Source: Thermoanaerobacterium thermosulfurigenes | GTDB lineage: Bacteria; Bacillota; Thermoanaerobacteria; Thermoanaerobacterales; Thermoanaerobacteraceae | Reading direction: 5' to 3' | Assembly (NCBI RefSeq): GCF_051201035.1 | Contig: NZ_JBPODR010000001.1 | Span: 62,001 to 126,000, forward strand | DNA: 64,000 nt | Shown here: in pieces, positions 9,050 through 16,210 of the stretch | Position numbering within the stretch: the first letter of the stretch is position 1 | Layout: each line of letters starts with the position of its first letter | Translations under genes and position numbers: made by a program | The notes under the pieces: model-generated | The model's database searches: none | What the model was told of the DNA's origin: nothing | What the model saw: the letters and a program-made list of their open reading frames with translations, nothing else

Positions 9050-10764
9050 TCATCATCACCTTGATTTAACAGCATATCTTTCATTTTGGTCAGTATGACT
9101 TTTGTCTCCGCGGTTGTTTCCCCTAACAAGCTGGCTATCTCTTGTGCAACTTTCATCTGTCTATCTATCACTTGCTGTGCTAACTGGTAGTTTTCCTTTT
9201 TAAGTTTTGAGAAACTTTCCTTTTGTTTCTCCATTTTCGTTATATCTGTAAAAATCCCAATGGCAATTTTATACTCTTCTAAATAGTAGATGCTTTCCAA
9301 TGCTATGATTCCGTAATTTTTAAATGATACTTTCTTGTTGAAAATGCTTTTCTTATTTTCAATAACCTCTACAAAATCAGATATATCAAAGATCAACGAT
9401 AGATCTTCACCTTTAACCATTGATGAATTCACTAAGAACATCTTCTCAAATGCTCTGTTCATATCTTGAATTTCATACTCGTTATTGACCGCAATTATGG
9501 CATTGGGAGTAGAGCTTATTATGATATTGGACAATGTTTCGGCCCTCCCCCTCATGTATGGCAAGCACATATAAGGTTCTGCCATTCCATTAAAGACTGC
9601 TATGGCCTTTTCCCTACAAGTGTCATAGCCACATGCACCGCAATTCAATTCATCTTCAGGTGAAAACTTGCCAATCTTCGATAGTATCTCTTTTATCTCG
9701 CTCTCGCTTGGCATCTTCCATTTATCGCTTAAATCAATAAACTTTCGACTTAAATCTAAAGAAAAATCGCTAAAGTCGCTGAAATCATCGTTAACTCTCT
9801 CCTTCACGCGAGAATAGCTTATAACTTCTTCCTTTCTTTTTGCAATTCCACTTTTTAACTTTCCAAATGCGGGACCATTGATACAACCGCCATCGCAAGC
9901 ATTAGCTTCTATCCAATACCCATGTAAATTGCCATATCTTAAATCATTCAAAAGATCTTTCACATTCTCTATCGATGACACAGAGACAACCTTTCTTAAA
10001 TTCAAATCAACATCCATGCAATCAATTGTTTTTCCTTCAATTGGATACAATTTGTACTGCTCTTCGACATCAACATCTTCCAAATAATCTTCCATATATT
10101 CAAAATCTACTTCATCTGTACCAAGCAAATTCATTACTTCTTCAAATGTCAATACAGCATCTATAGCTCCCTCACAACTAAAATCATTCATCTCAGCTTT
10201 TTTAGCAAGACACGGACCTATAAATACAACTTTCATGCTTTCACCGTACATGATTTTTATAGCCCTTCCAACAGCTACCATCGGTGATACGACTGGTACA
10301 AGGCAATTTATAAGATCTGGATAGTATTTTTCAACCAAATAATTTACGGATGGGCATGAAGTAGTGATTAAATTGTCATATTTCAAATCATTATAATACT
10401 TTTCATACTCCTTAGATATAAGCATAGCACCTACTGAGGTCTCAACTATCATTTCGGCTCCTAAACTTTTTAAAGCCTTCAAGAATTTTAAAGCATTATT
10501 ATGCCCAACAAGTGCAGGATACGATGGAGCTACAGTGAAAACAACTTTTTCACCCCGATTTAAAAATGATTGCACTATTTCTACATCTGATCTAACTGTC
10601 TTCGCATTCTGAGGACAGATATTTAAACATCTTCCACATGCTATGCACCTGTATTCTATGATTTCAGCTTGTTCATTATTAACTTTTATCGCTTTTACTG
10701 GGCAGTATCTAATGCATTTATAGCAGTTTCTGCAATTGGCTTCTTTGAAATTAATGACACTCAT
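9046..10764 (-). CDS. hfsB: Sensor-like [FeFe] hydrogenase with PAS domain (HfsB)
   Basis: A 572-residue protein with, in order, a two-cluster ferredoxin domain (CRNCYKCIRYCP at 11-22, CIACGRCLNICP at 40-51), an H-cluster domain, a further 4Fe-4S motif (Cys375, 378, 383, 400), a PAS domain (about 412-520) and a helical tail. The H-cluster motifs are TTSCPSV (134-140), IGPCLAKK (182-189) and EANACDGGC (286-294). All cluster-ligand cysteines are present, but the position of the proton-relay Cys of catalytic enzymes is Ser136. That pattern, together with the PAS domain, fits a sensory hydrogenase rather than a bulk H2 producer; this is inference. ATGA overlaps couple it to hfsA and hfsC. Confidence 0.9.
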   Translation of the reverse strand: MSVINFKEANCRNCYKCIRYCPVKAIKVNNEQAEIIEYRCIACGRCLNICPQNAKTVRSDVEIVQSFLNRGEKVVFTVAPSYPALVGHNNALKFLKALKSLGAEMIVETSVGAMLISKEYEKYYNDLKYDNLITTSCPSVNYLVEKYYPDLINCLVPVVSPMVAVGRAIKIMYGESMKVVFIGPCLAKKAEMNDFSCEGAIDAVLTFEEVMNLLGTDEVDFEYMEDYLEDVDVEEQYKLYPIEGKTIDCMDVDLNLRKVVSVSSIENVKDLLNDLRYGNLHGYWIEANACDGGCINGPAFGKLKSGIAKRKEEVISYSRVKERVNDDFSDFSDFSLDLSRKFIDLSDKWKMPSESEIKEILSKIGKFSPEDELNCGACGYDTCREKAIAVFNGMAEPYMCLPYMRGRAETLSNIIISSTPNAIIAVNNEYEIQDMNRAFEKMFLVNSSMVKGEDLSLIFDISDFVEVIENKKSIFNKKVSFKNYGIIALESIYYLEEYKIAIGIFTDITKMEKQKESFSKLKKENYQLAQQVIDRQMKVAQEIASLLGETTAETKVILTKMKDMLLNQGDDE

Positions 10765-11006
10765 TTTAGTTCACCTAAAACATATTCTTTAAAAAATTTT
10801 TCTACGTTATTAGGTTTAACTGATAAACACTTTCCATCATCAATTTTTACAGAAACCGCCCTTAAACAATTGCCCATGCAAAAATCAGCTTTTAATTCTA
10901 CTTTGTCCTCAATACCGTAATCTTTGATCATTTTTTTTAATTTATTAATTACATCGTAGGAGCCTTTTAAGTGGCATGAGCTACCTACACAAACAGTAAT
11001 AACCAT
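10761..11006 (-). CDS. hfsA: Thioredoxin-like [2Fe-2S] ferredoxin (HfsA)
   Basis: An 81-residue protein of the NuoE/HydC-like thioredoxin-fold ferredoxin group. The four expected cysteines are present in two pairs, CVGSSC near the start and CMGNC about 30 residues later, enough to bind one 2Fe-2S cluster. It could pass electrons to or from HfsB and HfsD. First gene of the operon. I set the start at ATG 11006, five bases after GGGTGA, rather than at GTG 11015, which has no ribosome site. Its last four bases overlap the start of hfsB. The known T. saccharolyticum hfs operon has the same four-gene order. Confidence 0.87.
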   Translation of the reverse strand: MVITVCVGSSCHLKGSYDVINKLKKMIKDYGIEDKVELKADFCMGNCLRAVSVKIDDGKCLSVKPNNVEKFFKEYVLGELK

Positions 11007-11017
11007 AAAAATCACCC

Positions 11018-11084
11018 GTATACTGTATACAATTATTTTATTATATGGTAAAAGCTAAGTAAACAATAGTTAATTTATTAACAA
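11018..11084 (-). promoter_or_regulatory. hfs promoter region with Rex-type operator and GTATAC palindrome
   Basis: Bases 11067-11084 read TAGTTAATTTATTAACAA, one mismatch from the clostridial Rex consensus TTGTTAA-N4-TTAACAA. A TATAAT -10 box lies at 11040-11045 (read on the minus strand), so the Rex-like site covers the expected -35 zone, a repressing position. A second palindrome, GTATAC-T-GTATAC, is at 11018-11030 in the 5' leader, close to the ribosome site. Rex binds DNA when NADH is low and lets go when NADH rises. Site recognition is by eye, and no rex gene is in the window. Confidence 0.7.
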
Positions 11085-11100
11085 TTAGTGTTAAAAAAAA

Positions 11101-11301
11101 TTAATCTTCTTCCATAGATTCTTCAATCATCTTTTTTAGTTTTCGTCCTCTTACATTGACATCCAATGAAATATCAATAGCATCTTCTTCAGCAATATTA
11201 CTAGGAAGATACTTTGTGGGAATATTTATCTTCCTGTCATCATCAAGAACAACTATAGCTACGTCATCTTCTATCTTCTCTACAATACCATGTATTCTCA
11301 C
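11101..11301 (-). CDS. DUF3006 family small protein
   Basis: A 66-residue acidic beta-rich protein opening MRIHGIVEKIEDDVAIVVLD, the usual beginning of DUF3006 proteins, whose function is unknown. The start is taken as GTG 11301, six bases after GAAGGTG; a longer reading to 11355 would put that ribosome site inside the gene and add residues the family lacks. It lies between the hfs promoter and the csoR terminator, so it appears to be its own transcription unit. The family call is from the sequence pattern. Confidence 0.7.
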   Translation of the reverse strand: MRIHGIVEKIEDDVAIVVLDDDRKINIPTKYLPSNIAEEDAIDISLDVNVRGRKLKKMIEESMEED

Positions 11302-11360
11302 GTAAAACACCTTCTTTTTATTAATTATACACCCTTCTATTTCCATTATCAACATAGAGA

Positions 11361-11378
11361 AGGGTCTTTTCTGACCCT
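11361..11378 (-). terminator. Hairpin between csoR and the DUF3006 gene
   Basis: AGGGTC and GACCCT pair around a six-base loop. On the minus strand the trailing tract is only TTCTCT, so this may be a weak terminator for csoR. Confidence 0.5.
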
Positions 11379-11398
11379 ATTTTACTGCCAAATATTGC

Positions 11399-11665
11399 TC
11401 ATTTTAAAAATTTAACTAATAAATCAACAACACTTTGAAGTTCCTCATAAGTTATCTTTCCATCTTCATTTGCAAGAAAGCACTGTTCAGCATGTTCATT
11501 TATGATTGACAATCCAACTTTTTCTAAAGAAGCTCTCACCGCTGCTATTTGAAGCAAAATGTTAGAACACCCTTTGTCTTCTTCCACCATTTTTTCGATT
11601 CCAGCTATATGCCCCTTTATGGTTTTTAATCTTAAAAGTACATCATCTTTTATACTTTTGGTCAT
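11399..11665 (-). CDS. csoR: CsoR/FrmR-family metal- or thiol-sensing repressor
   Basis: An 88-residue all-helical repressor of the CsoR/RcnR/FrmR/CstR family. The three copper-type ligands are visible in the order Cys (CSNILLQIAAVRASLE), His (NEHAEQC) and Cys of the same NEHAEQC segment. This C-H-C set is typical of Cu(I) sensors; a persulfide-sensing CstR would lack the His. The start is ATG 11665, eight bases after AAAGG; earlier in-frame starts overlap that site. No copper ATPase or chaperone gene is adjacent, so its target is not obvious. A CsoR-like inverted repeat precedes the ferredoxin-like gene at 39926, but the link is speculative. Confidence 0.82.
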   Translation of the reverse strand: MTKSIKDDVLLRLKTIKGHIAGIEKMVEEDKGCSNILLQIAAVRASLEKVGLSIINEHAEQCFLANEDGKITYEELQSVVDLLVKFLK

Positions 11666-11677
11666 AGCCATCACCTT

Positions 11678-12790
11678 TCAATTGTATTTTATAACTTTAT
11701 CTAATTTTTCAAAAATTATGCTCATTTCTTTTTTAAAAAGTTCTTTCCAGTCAAACGTTTTAGCAAATTCCCTTCCGTTTCGTCCGTATATACTCATTTT
11801 ATCATAATTTTCTATCAAATCTATAGCTTTTTCAACAAAATCCGATACATTGTACTCTATAGTTATACCACAATCATTTTCTTTAATCAATTTCCCTAAA
11901 TCGCCAATGTCTGTTGCTATCACAGGAAGGCCAGATGCCATGTATTCTACAGCTTTAAGTGGAAAAGAATATTTTATTAGTTCCGTTGGAAAAAGCGTAC
12001 AAAGTCCAATATCAGCTTTATTAAAATACAGCGGCAAATCGCTATACTTTACTTTTCCCAAAAAATGTACAACATCATTTACTTTGCAATCTCTCGACAA
12101 TTTCCTAAGAACATGTTCATATTTTCCCTTCCCAAGTATCATCATCGAAACGTCATATTCTCGCCTTAAGATAGGAAGGGCTTTTATAGGCATCTCAACG
12201 CCTGACCAATGCTCTAACGAACCGCTAAATACAATGACTATTCCTTGATGTTTTTCCTTTCTGCCATTAAACAGTTCATAATTGACACCATTTGGTATGT
12301 AATATGGTGTAATGCCTGTCATGTTTTTTCTCAATTCTATCAAATGTTGATTTACAGAAAATGTAACATCAGAATTTTCAATGCAATATTTCTCCATGTT
12401 TTTTGTCCTCTCATAAATGTCCTCATATTCAAAAAACGCAGGAAAATAGTCGATATCTTCATAAGCCAAAAAACTTATTTTCCCAGCCTTCAGAAGTTCT
12501 ACAGCAGTCAAACCTGCCCATGGACCTTGTGCAATACATATATCGTATTTAGAAGAATCAAGTTCAACGTATTTTTTATACAAAATCATCGGGCTAAAAA
12601 GACTTGCAAACTTAACAGGTATTCCTATATAAGTAATCGTACCTTCTTGCTTTTTTAATACCCCAAGATCGTCATACCTACAAAATACTACCGTCAAGTC
12701 ATATTTGTCTTTTAAGTAATCTATCAAGTGATGACTTCTCTGCGGAAGTGAATTTAAAATATCGATAAATGTCATAAATAAAATTTTCAT
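11678..12790 (-). CDS. Glycosyltransferase, family 4 type
   Basis: A 370-residue GT-B fold enzyme. The N-terminal half begins MKILFMTF and includes the acceptor-binding region. The C-terminal Rossmann half has IVFSGSLEHWSGVEMPIKAL and the hallmark EX7E-like segment KAVEYMASGLPVIATDIGDL, which binds the nucleotide sugar. The acceptor is unknown; polysaccharide, glycolipid or surface-protein glycosylation are all possible. ATG 12790 follows AGGAGG. It ends 12 bases upstream of the csoR start, so the two could be cotranscribed. A hairpin separates it from the unknown gene upstream. There is no signal peptide, so it is presumably cytosolic or peripheral. Confidence 0.83.
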   Translation of the reverse strand: MKILFMTFIDILNSLPQRSHHLIDYLKDKYDLTVVFCRYDDLGVLKKQEGTITYIGIPVKFASLFSPMILYKKYVELDSSKYDICIAQGPWAGLTAVELLKAGKISFLAYEDIDYFPAFFEYEDIYERTKNMEKYCIENSDVTFSVNQHLIELRKNMTGITPYYIPNGVNYELFNGRKEKHQGIVIVFSGSLEHWSGVEMPIKALPILRREYDVSMMILGKGKYEHVLRKLSRDCKVNDVVHFLGKVKYSDLPLYFNKADIGLCTLFPTELIKYSFPLKAVEYMASGLPVIATDIGDLGKLIKENDCGITIEYNVSDFVEKAIDLIENYDKMSIYGRNGREFAKTFDWKELFKKEMSIIFEKLDKVIKYN

Positions 12791-12816
12791 AAAAATCCTC
12801 CTATCATTGTTATGAG

Positions 12817-12840
12817 AAAAGCCAGCTTATGCTGGCTTTT
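12817..12840. terminator. Strong hairpin terminator
   Basis: A perfect ten-base stem (AAAAGCCAGC with GCTGGCTTTT, TTAT loop) lies just past the stop of the 12848-13516 gene, with a T-run at the stem end on either strand. Confidence 0.85.
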
Positions 12841-12847
12841 CATATTT

Positions 12848-13516
12848 TTAATATGGTGAATATGGGGCTTTCTGCGGAGGAAATATAGGTGGGAATGGTC
12901 TCTGCATGAATTCATCACATACATTTGTCGGAAACTCCTCGCACTCAGGTGGTACTGGGCAGAATCCATACGAAGGTATCAATAATTGCACATCCATAGC
13001 AGATTTTATGATGATCCATACACCTATGATTACCTCTAATGTTGTTGGTGTTCCAACATTGACTCTACCAAATAAGCACTCTGCAACAGCTTCAAACTTC
13101 ATGATGGCAATAGTTGGTTCTGGCACGTACAATACTATATCCTTATTAAACGTAGTTGTTAGTCCCGTCAATGTTTGAATATCGCCAGATGTATTTGTAA
13201 TCACTACATCATATGTTACTTGGAATGTAGCCTGCACTCTTGCAAATCCAGGTCTTTCAGGAATAGGTGTAAGTGTAAATCCTGGAGGTGATACAAGTGT
13301 AACAGTCACATTTTCACAGCGTCCAAATGTTGGATTTGTGATGGTCGGGCAAAACGTTAATGGTGGTATGCTGTCTAAACACAATCTCTGTGAGCATGAA
13401 TCGTATATCTTTGTAACTTCTATGCAAGTTATCTCTGTTGGTTCAGGAAGCTGACCTGGCTCTACTGGACCTGGTCCTACTTCTTGTTCTCCAATCAGCT
13501 TTTTAGCAAATGCCAT
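12848..13516 (-). CDS. Uncharacterised cysteine- and proline-containing protein (possible spore-surface protein)
   Basis: A 222-residue protein that I do not recognise with certainty. There is no signal peptide or membrane segment. After a Pro-rich start it appears mainly beta-stranded (VTVTLVSPPGFTL, ATFQVTYDVVIT, FNKDIVLYVPEP), has about ten cysteines, and ends in a Pro-rich tail (FPPIFPPQ). The segment LLIPSYGFCPVPPECEE resembles C-terminal parts of clostridial SPOCS/DUF3794-like spore proteins; that is a weak inference. ATG 13516 follows AAGGGGG. It is transcribed divergently from the unknown gene at 13644 and ends at a strong terminator, so it stands alone. Confidence 0.6.
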   Translation of the reverse strand: MAFAKKLIGEQEVGPGPVEPGQLPEPTEITCIEVTKIYDSCSQRLCLDSIPPLTFCPTITNPTFGRCENVTVTLVSPPGFTLTPIPERPGFARVQATFQVTYDVVITNTSGDIQTLTGLTTTFNKDIVLYVPEPTIAIMKFEAVAECLFGRVNVGTPTTLEVIIGVWIIIKSAMDVQLLIPSYGFCPVPPECEEFPTNVCDEFMQRPFPPIFPPQKAPYSPY

Positions 13517-13643
13517 TTTATTTCCCCCTTACGACTAAATTTTTGTTTAATTTGATTTTGCATATTTCTAGTTACAATATACGTAATAACCATAATATTT
13601 GTTACAAATAAAGAATATAATTTTAAATGAAAGGAGGTATTTT

Positions 13644-15014
13644 ATGGACAAGGTGCTATTAAATTTTAAAGGCAAGGTGTACAAATTTTCATCAAATCGG
13701 AACTCTATTTTGTTAAATATAGCTGGTGAAAATTCGGATGAAATAAGCCTTATAGACAATACAATAAGCGATTTCGATGTTGGATTAAACTCGGATGAAA
13801 TTTTAATCACATATTTTAGCAAAGAGCAAAACATAGTTTTAGCACATTTAAATGATGATAACAAAATAATCAAAAAGATTTTGTACCATTATAATGACAA
13901 ATCATTTTTTGCAGATAACTTCAGATTAATAACGTCTGGTGGAACATTACATCTATTTTTTACAGAGCATAATCTATCATCACCCAAAAAATTGATTCTA
14001 AAGCATTTTGTACTCAATAAGACTTTCAAAGTTAATGACGTAGCTGTCATTTACAACAGCCAAATTAAGCCTTTCTACAGTGTAGCATCTGATAAATTCG
14101 GAATTATGCACTTAGTTTATGTAACAACCGAAAACACTCAAAAAATATACTATACAACGTATTTAAATGATACGTGGACTTTAAAGACTACAATTTCTGA
14201 AGCCATATCGCTTGAATATCCAAATATATCCATCGATGACAAACGAAACATTCATATATGCTGGATTGAGGAAAACATAATAAAAGAACTAAAGTATAGA
14301 AAAAAAGTCGATGGTGGATGGCCAAAAGGATCGTGGGACAAGAAAATCACTTTGTCATTTTCAGATGCAATTTTGTGGCCTTGCTTTAACATAATAGACA
14401 CCACTATATGGTGTACATGGATTCAACAAGACACTTTTTACAGCGCTGTATCATCAGACGGCGGCAATAGTTTCTGCAAACCTTTTAAATTAGCTGAAAA
14501 GCCTTCGTCATATGAATTTGTAAAAAAAGTGGAAGATTCAATAGAAAAATTCACATTTTTAGATGATAACGGATTAGAGCTTCCTTTTAATAGAGTTAAA
14601 GATATCATATCATATGATAAAGATAATTACTTCACATTTTATATAAAAGAAGTCCAAGAATACTTAAGCACACTATCTAAAAAAATAGAAAACCTCCAAA
14701 AGGAAAAAGTACATTTAGAGAGAAATCTAAATCAAAAAAGCTATGAAATCGCACTTAAAAACAGAAATATTGAAGAACTTAAAGAAAATTTGAAGAAATA
14801 TTATGAAGAAAGAATGAAGTACACTTCAAAAATTGACAATCTTAATTCTGTTTACAACAATGTCCTTTTGGAAAACGAAAAATTAAAAAAGCAGGTAAAA
14901 GATCTGCAAAATAAAATAATCATATTAAACTCAAAGCTTAATGAAAAAGTAGAAAATGGGACAATAGACAAAATAAAGTCAATTATCTTTGGAAAACCTA
15001 ACGAACACCTATGA
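13644..15014 (+). CDS. Unknown protein: propeller-like N-terminal region and coiled-coil tail
   Basis: A 456-residue protein with no confident family. Residues 1 to about 330 contain repeated units of the kind found in sialidase/BNR-type beta-propellers (FGIMHLVYVTTENTQKIYYT, DKRNIHICWIEE, TIWCTWIQQDTFYSAVSSDG), with the Asp-box-like SSDGGNSF. Residues about 340-445 form a long charged coiled coil (LSKKIENLQKEKVHLERNL and following). No signal peptide is visible, so if it acts at the surface, for example on the forespore, it is not by the Sec route. The start is ATG 13644 after AAGGAGG. It is divergent from the unknown gene at 12848, and its 3' end overlaps the convergent DUF3343 gene by 17 bases. 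Confidence 0.7.
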   Translation: MDKVLLNFKGKVYKFSSNRNSILLNIAGENSDEISLIDNTISDFDVGLNSDEILITYFSKEQNIVLAHLNDDNKIIKKILYHYNDKSFFADNFRLITSGGTLHLFFTEHNLSSPKKLILKHFVLNKTFKVNDVAVIYNSQIKPFYSVASDKFGIMHLVYVTTENTQKIYYTTYLNDTWTLKTTISEAISLEYPNISIDDKRNIHICWIEENIIKELKYRKKVDGGWPKGSWDKKITLSFSDAILWPCFNIIDTTIWCTWIQQDTFYSAVSSDGGNSFCKPFKLAEKPSSYEFVKKVEDSIEKFTFLDDNGLELPFNRVKDIISYDKDNYFTFYIKEVQEYLSTLSKKIENLQKEKVHLERNLNQKSYEIALKNRNIEELKENLKKYYEERMKYTSKIDNLNSVYNNVLLENEKLKKQVKDLQNKIIILNSKLNEKVENGTIDKIKSIIFGKPNEHL

Positions 15015-15255
15015 CGGTATATCCGCTATATGTCTTTTCTACCTCATATATCCCTTTATAAGGGATATTTATTCTTTGTACTATTAATTTCACAATATCC
15101 ACGTATTCAAGACCAAATTTCAAAGAATGGCTGCAGCTATTCATTATAGAGCGTGGCGTTGGTATAAATTCTACAGGTATATTGTTCTGCCTTAATACTT
15201 TGTCACACAACACTGCATGTTGATAAGAATAAAAGACTAATATCCCATATCTCAT
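14998..15255 (-). CDS. DUF3343 family protein
   Basis: An 85-residue protein matching the DUF3343 pattern: it opens MRYGILVFYSYQHAVLCDKV and has the central FIPTPRSIMNSCSHSLKF with a conserved cysteine. Proteins of this family are thought to carry sulfur or selenium because of that cysteine, but the role is unproven. ATG 15255 follows GGGGGTG. Its stop lies inside the 3' end of the convergent gene at 13644, an overlap of 17 bases. Confidence 0.78.
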   Translation of the reverse strand: MRYGILVFYSYQHAVLCDKVLRQNNIPVEFIPTPRSIMNSCSHSLKFGLEYVDIVKLIVQRINIPYKGIYEVEKTYSGYTVIGVR

Positions 15256-15383
15256 CTTTGCACCCCCTACTCACAGTATATTCAAAAATGCTACTATTGA
15301 TAAGATTTCCTACGTGTCCATTAATTACTTAAAGGTTTTTTTCTTCTTTTGTCGAATAATTTTAATTAAGGGGTGTGATATTA

Positions 15384-16166
15384 GTGAAAAAAAATCTAAA
15401 GTACTATGCGACATTTGCAGTAATTTCATTGTCAATGATTAGCTCTTTTAATGCTGCAAAAGCTTCGTATTCTTACGGAACATATACAAACAACAATGTT
15501 GTCTACAATGGAACGACAACTTCAAATGCCACCACATCAAATTACTCTGTATTCAATACAGCCACAGTAAAAATAAATTATGTACAGGCAAATAACACAA
15601 ATGCTTGGTACAACAACAATTATTGGTGGACTACAATGGCTAATAACACTGCAAATGTAAACCAGACGACAATTAATACAAAAGGAACTGTTACAACTAC
15701 GACTACATCAGCCGGCAATTCATCTTCCAATGCTGTTGAAAGCGTCAAAAATAGTAGCGCACAACAAAATTATCAAGGGTTATCAGCACAAGAAAAGCAG
15801 TTGGTGGATCTCATAAATAGCGAAAGAACGTCAAGAGGCTTGAGTCCGCTTACCATCGATGAAAACCTATCAAAAGTAGCCAGGATAAAAGCTGAGGATA
15901 TGAGGGACAACAACTATTTTTCTCACACGTCACCTACTTATGGCTCGCCATTTGATATGATGAAAGAATTTGGTATAAGTTACAATGCCGCTGCAGAAAA
16001 CATAGCACTAAACAGCGATGTTGTAAGTGCTCATTATGCATTGATGAATTCCAGCGGTCATAGAGAAAATATCTTAAACCCTTATTTCAATAAAGTCGGC
16101 GTTGGCGTTGTCACAAACAGCACTGGAAACGGCGTAATTGTGGTAGAAATGTTTATAAATCAATAA
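15384..16166 (+). CDS. Secreted CAP-domain (SCP/PR1, YkwD-like) protein
   Basis: A 260-residue exported protein. The first 28 residues form a signal peptide (KKNLKYYATF, a hydrophobic core, AKAS). A low-complexity Asn/Thr/Tyr-rich region of about 105 residues follows. The C-terminal CAP domain (from about residue 135) has the typical LVDLINSERTSRGLSPL, YFSHTSP, ENIA and GHRENIL motifs. Bacterial CAP proteins of this type are often spore or cell-wall associated, with unknown biochemical activity. The start is GTG 15384, after AAGGGG; the upstream GTG at 15375 overlaps the ribosome site. Ends at a shared terminator with the M18 peptidase gene. Confidence 0.85.
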   Translation: MKKNLKYYATFAVISLSMISSFNAAKASYSYGTYTNNNVVYNGTTTSNATTSNYSVFNTATVKINYVQANNTNAWYNNNYWWTTMANNTANVNQTTINTKGTVTTTTTSAGNSSSNAVESVKNSSAQQNYQGLSAQEKQLVDLINSERTSRGLSPLTIDENLSKVARIKAEDMRDNNYFSHTSPTYGSPFDMMKEFGISYNAAAENIALNSDVVSAHYALMNSSGHRENILNPYFNKVGVGVVTNSTGNGVIVVEMFINQ

Positions 16167-16174
16167 AATTGCTA

Positions 16175-16201
16175 AAAAACACCGGCTATACCGGTGTTTT
16201 T
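16175..16201. terminator. Bidirectional terminator
   Basis: AAAAACACCGG pairs with CCGGTGTTTTT around a five-base loop, between the convergent CAP-protein gene (+) and M18 aminopeptidase gene (-). Confidence 0.9.
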
Positions 16202-16210
16202 AAATGACCT

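Noticed and set aside
9770..9800. Short tandem DFS repeat (DFSDFSDFS) in hfsB
   Set aside because: It is only three units in a linker region and has no clear structural meaning.
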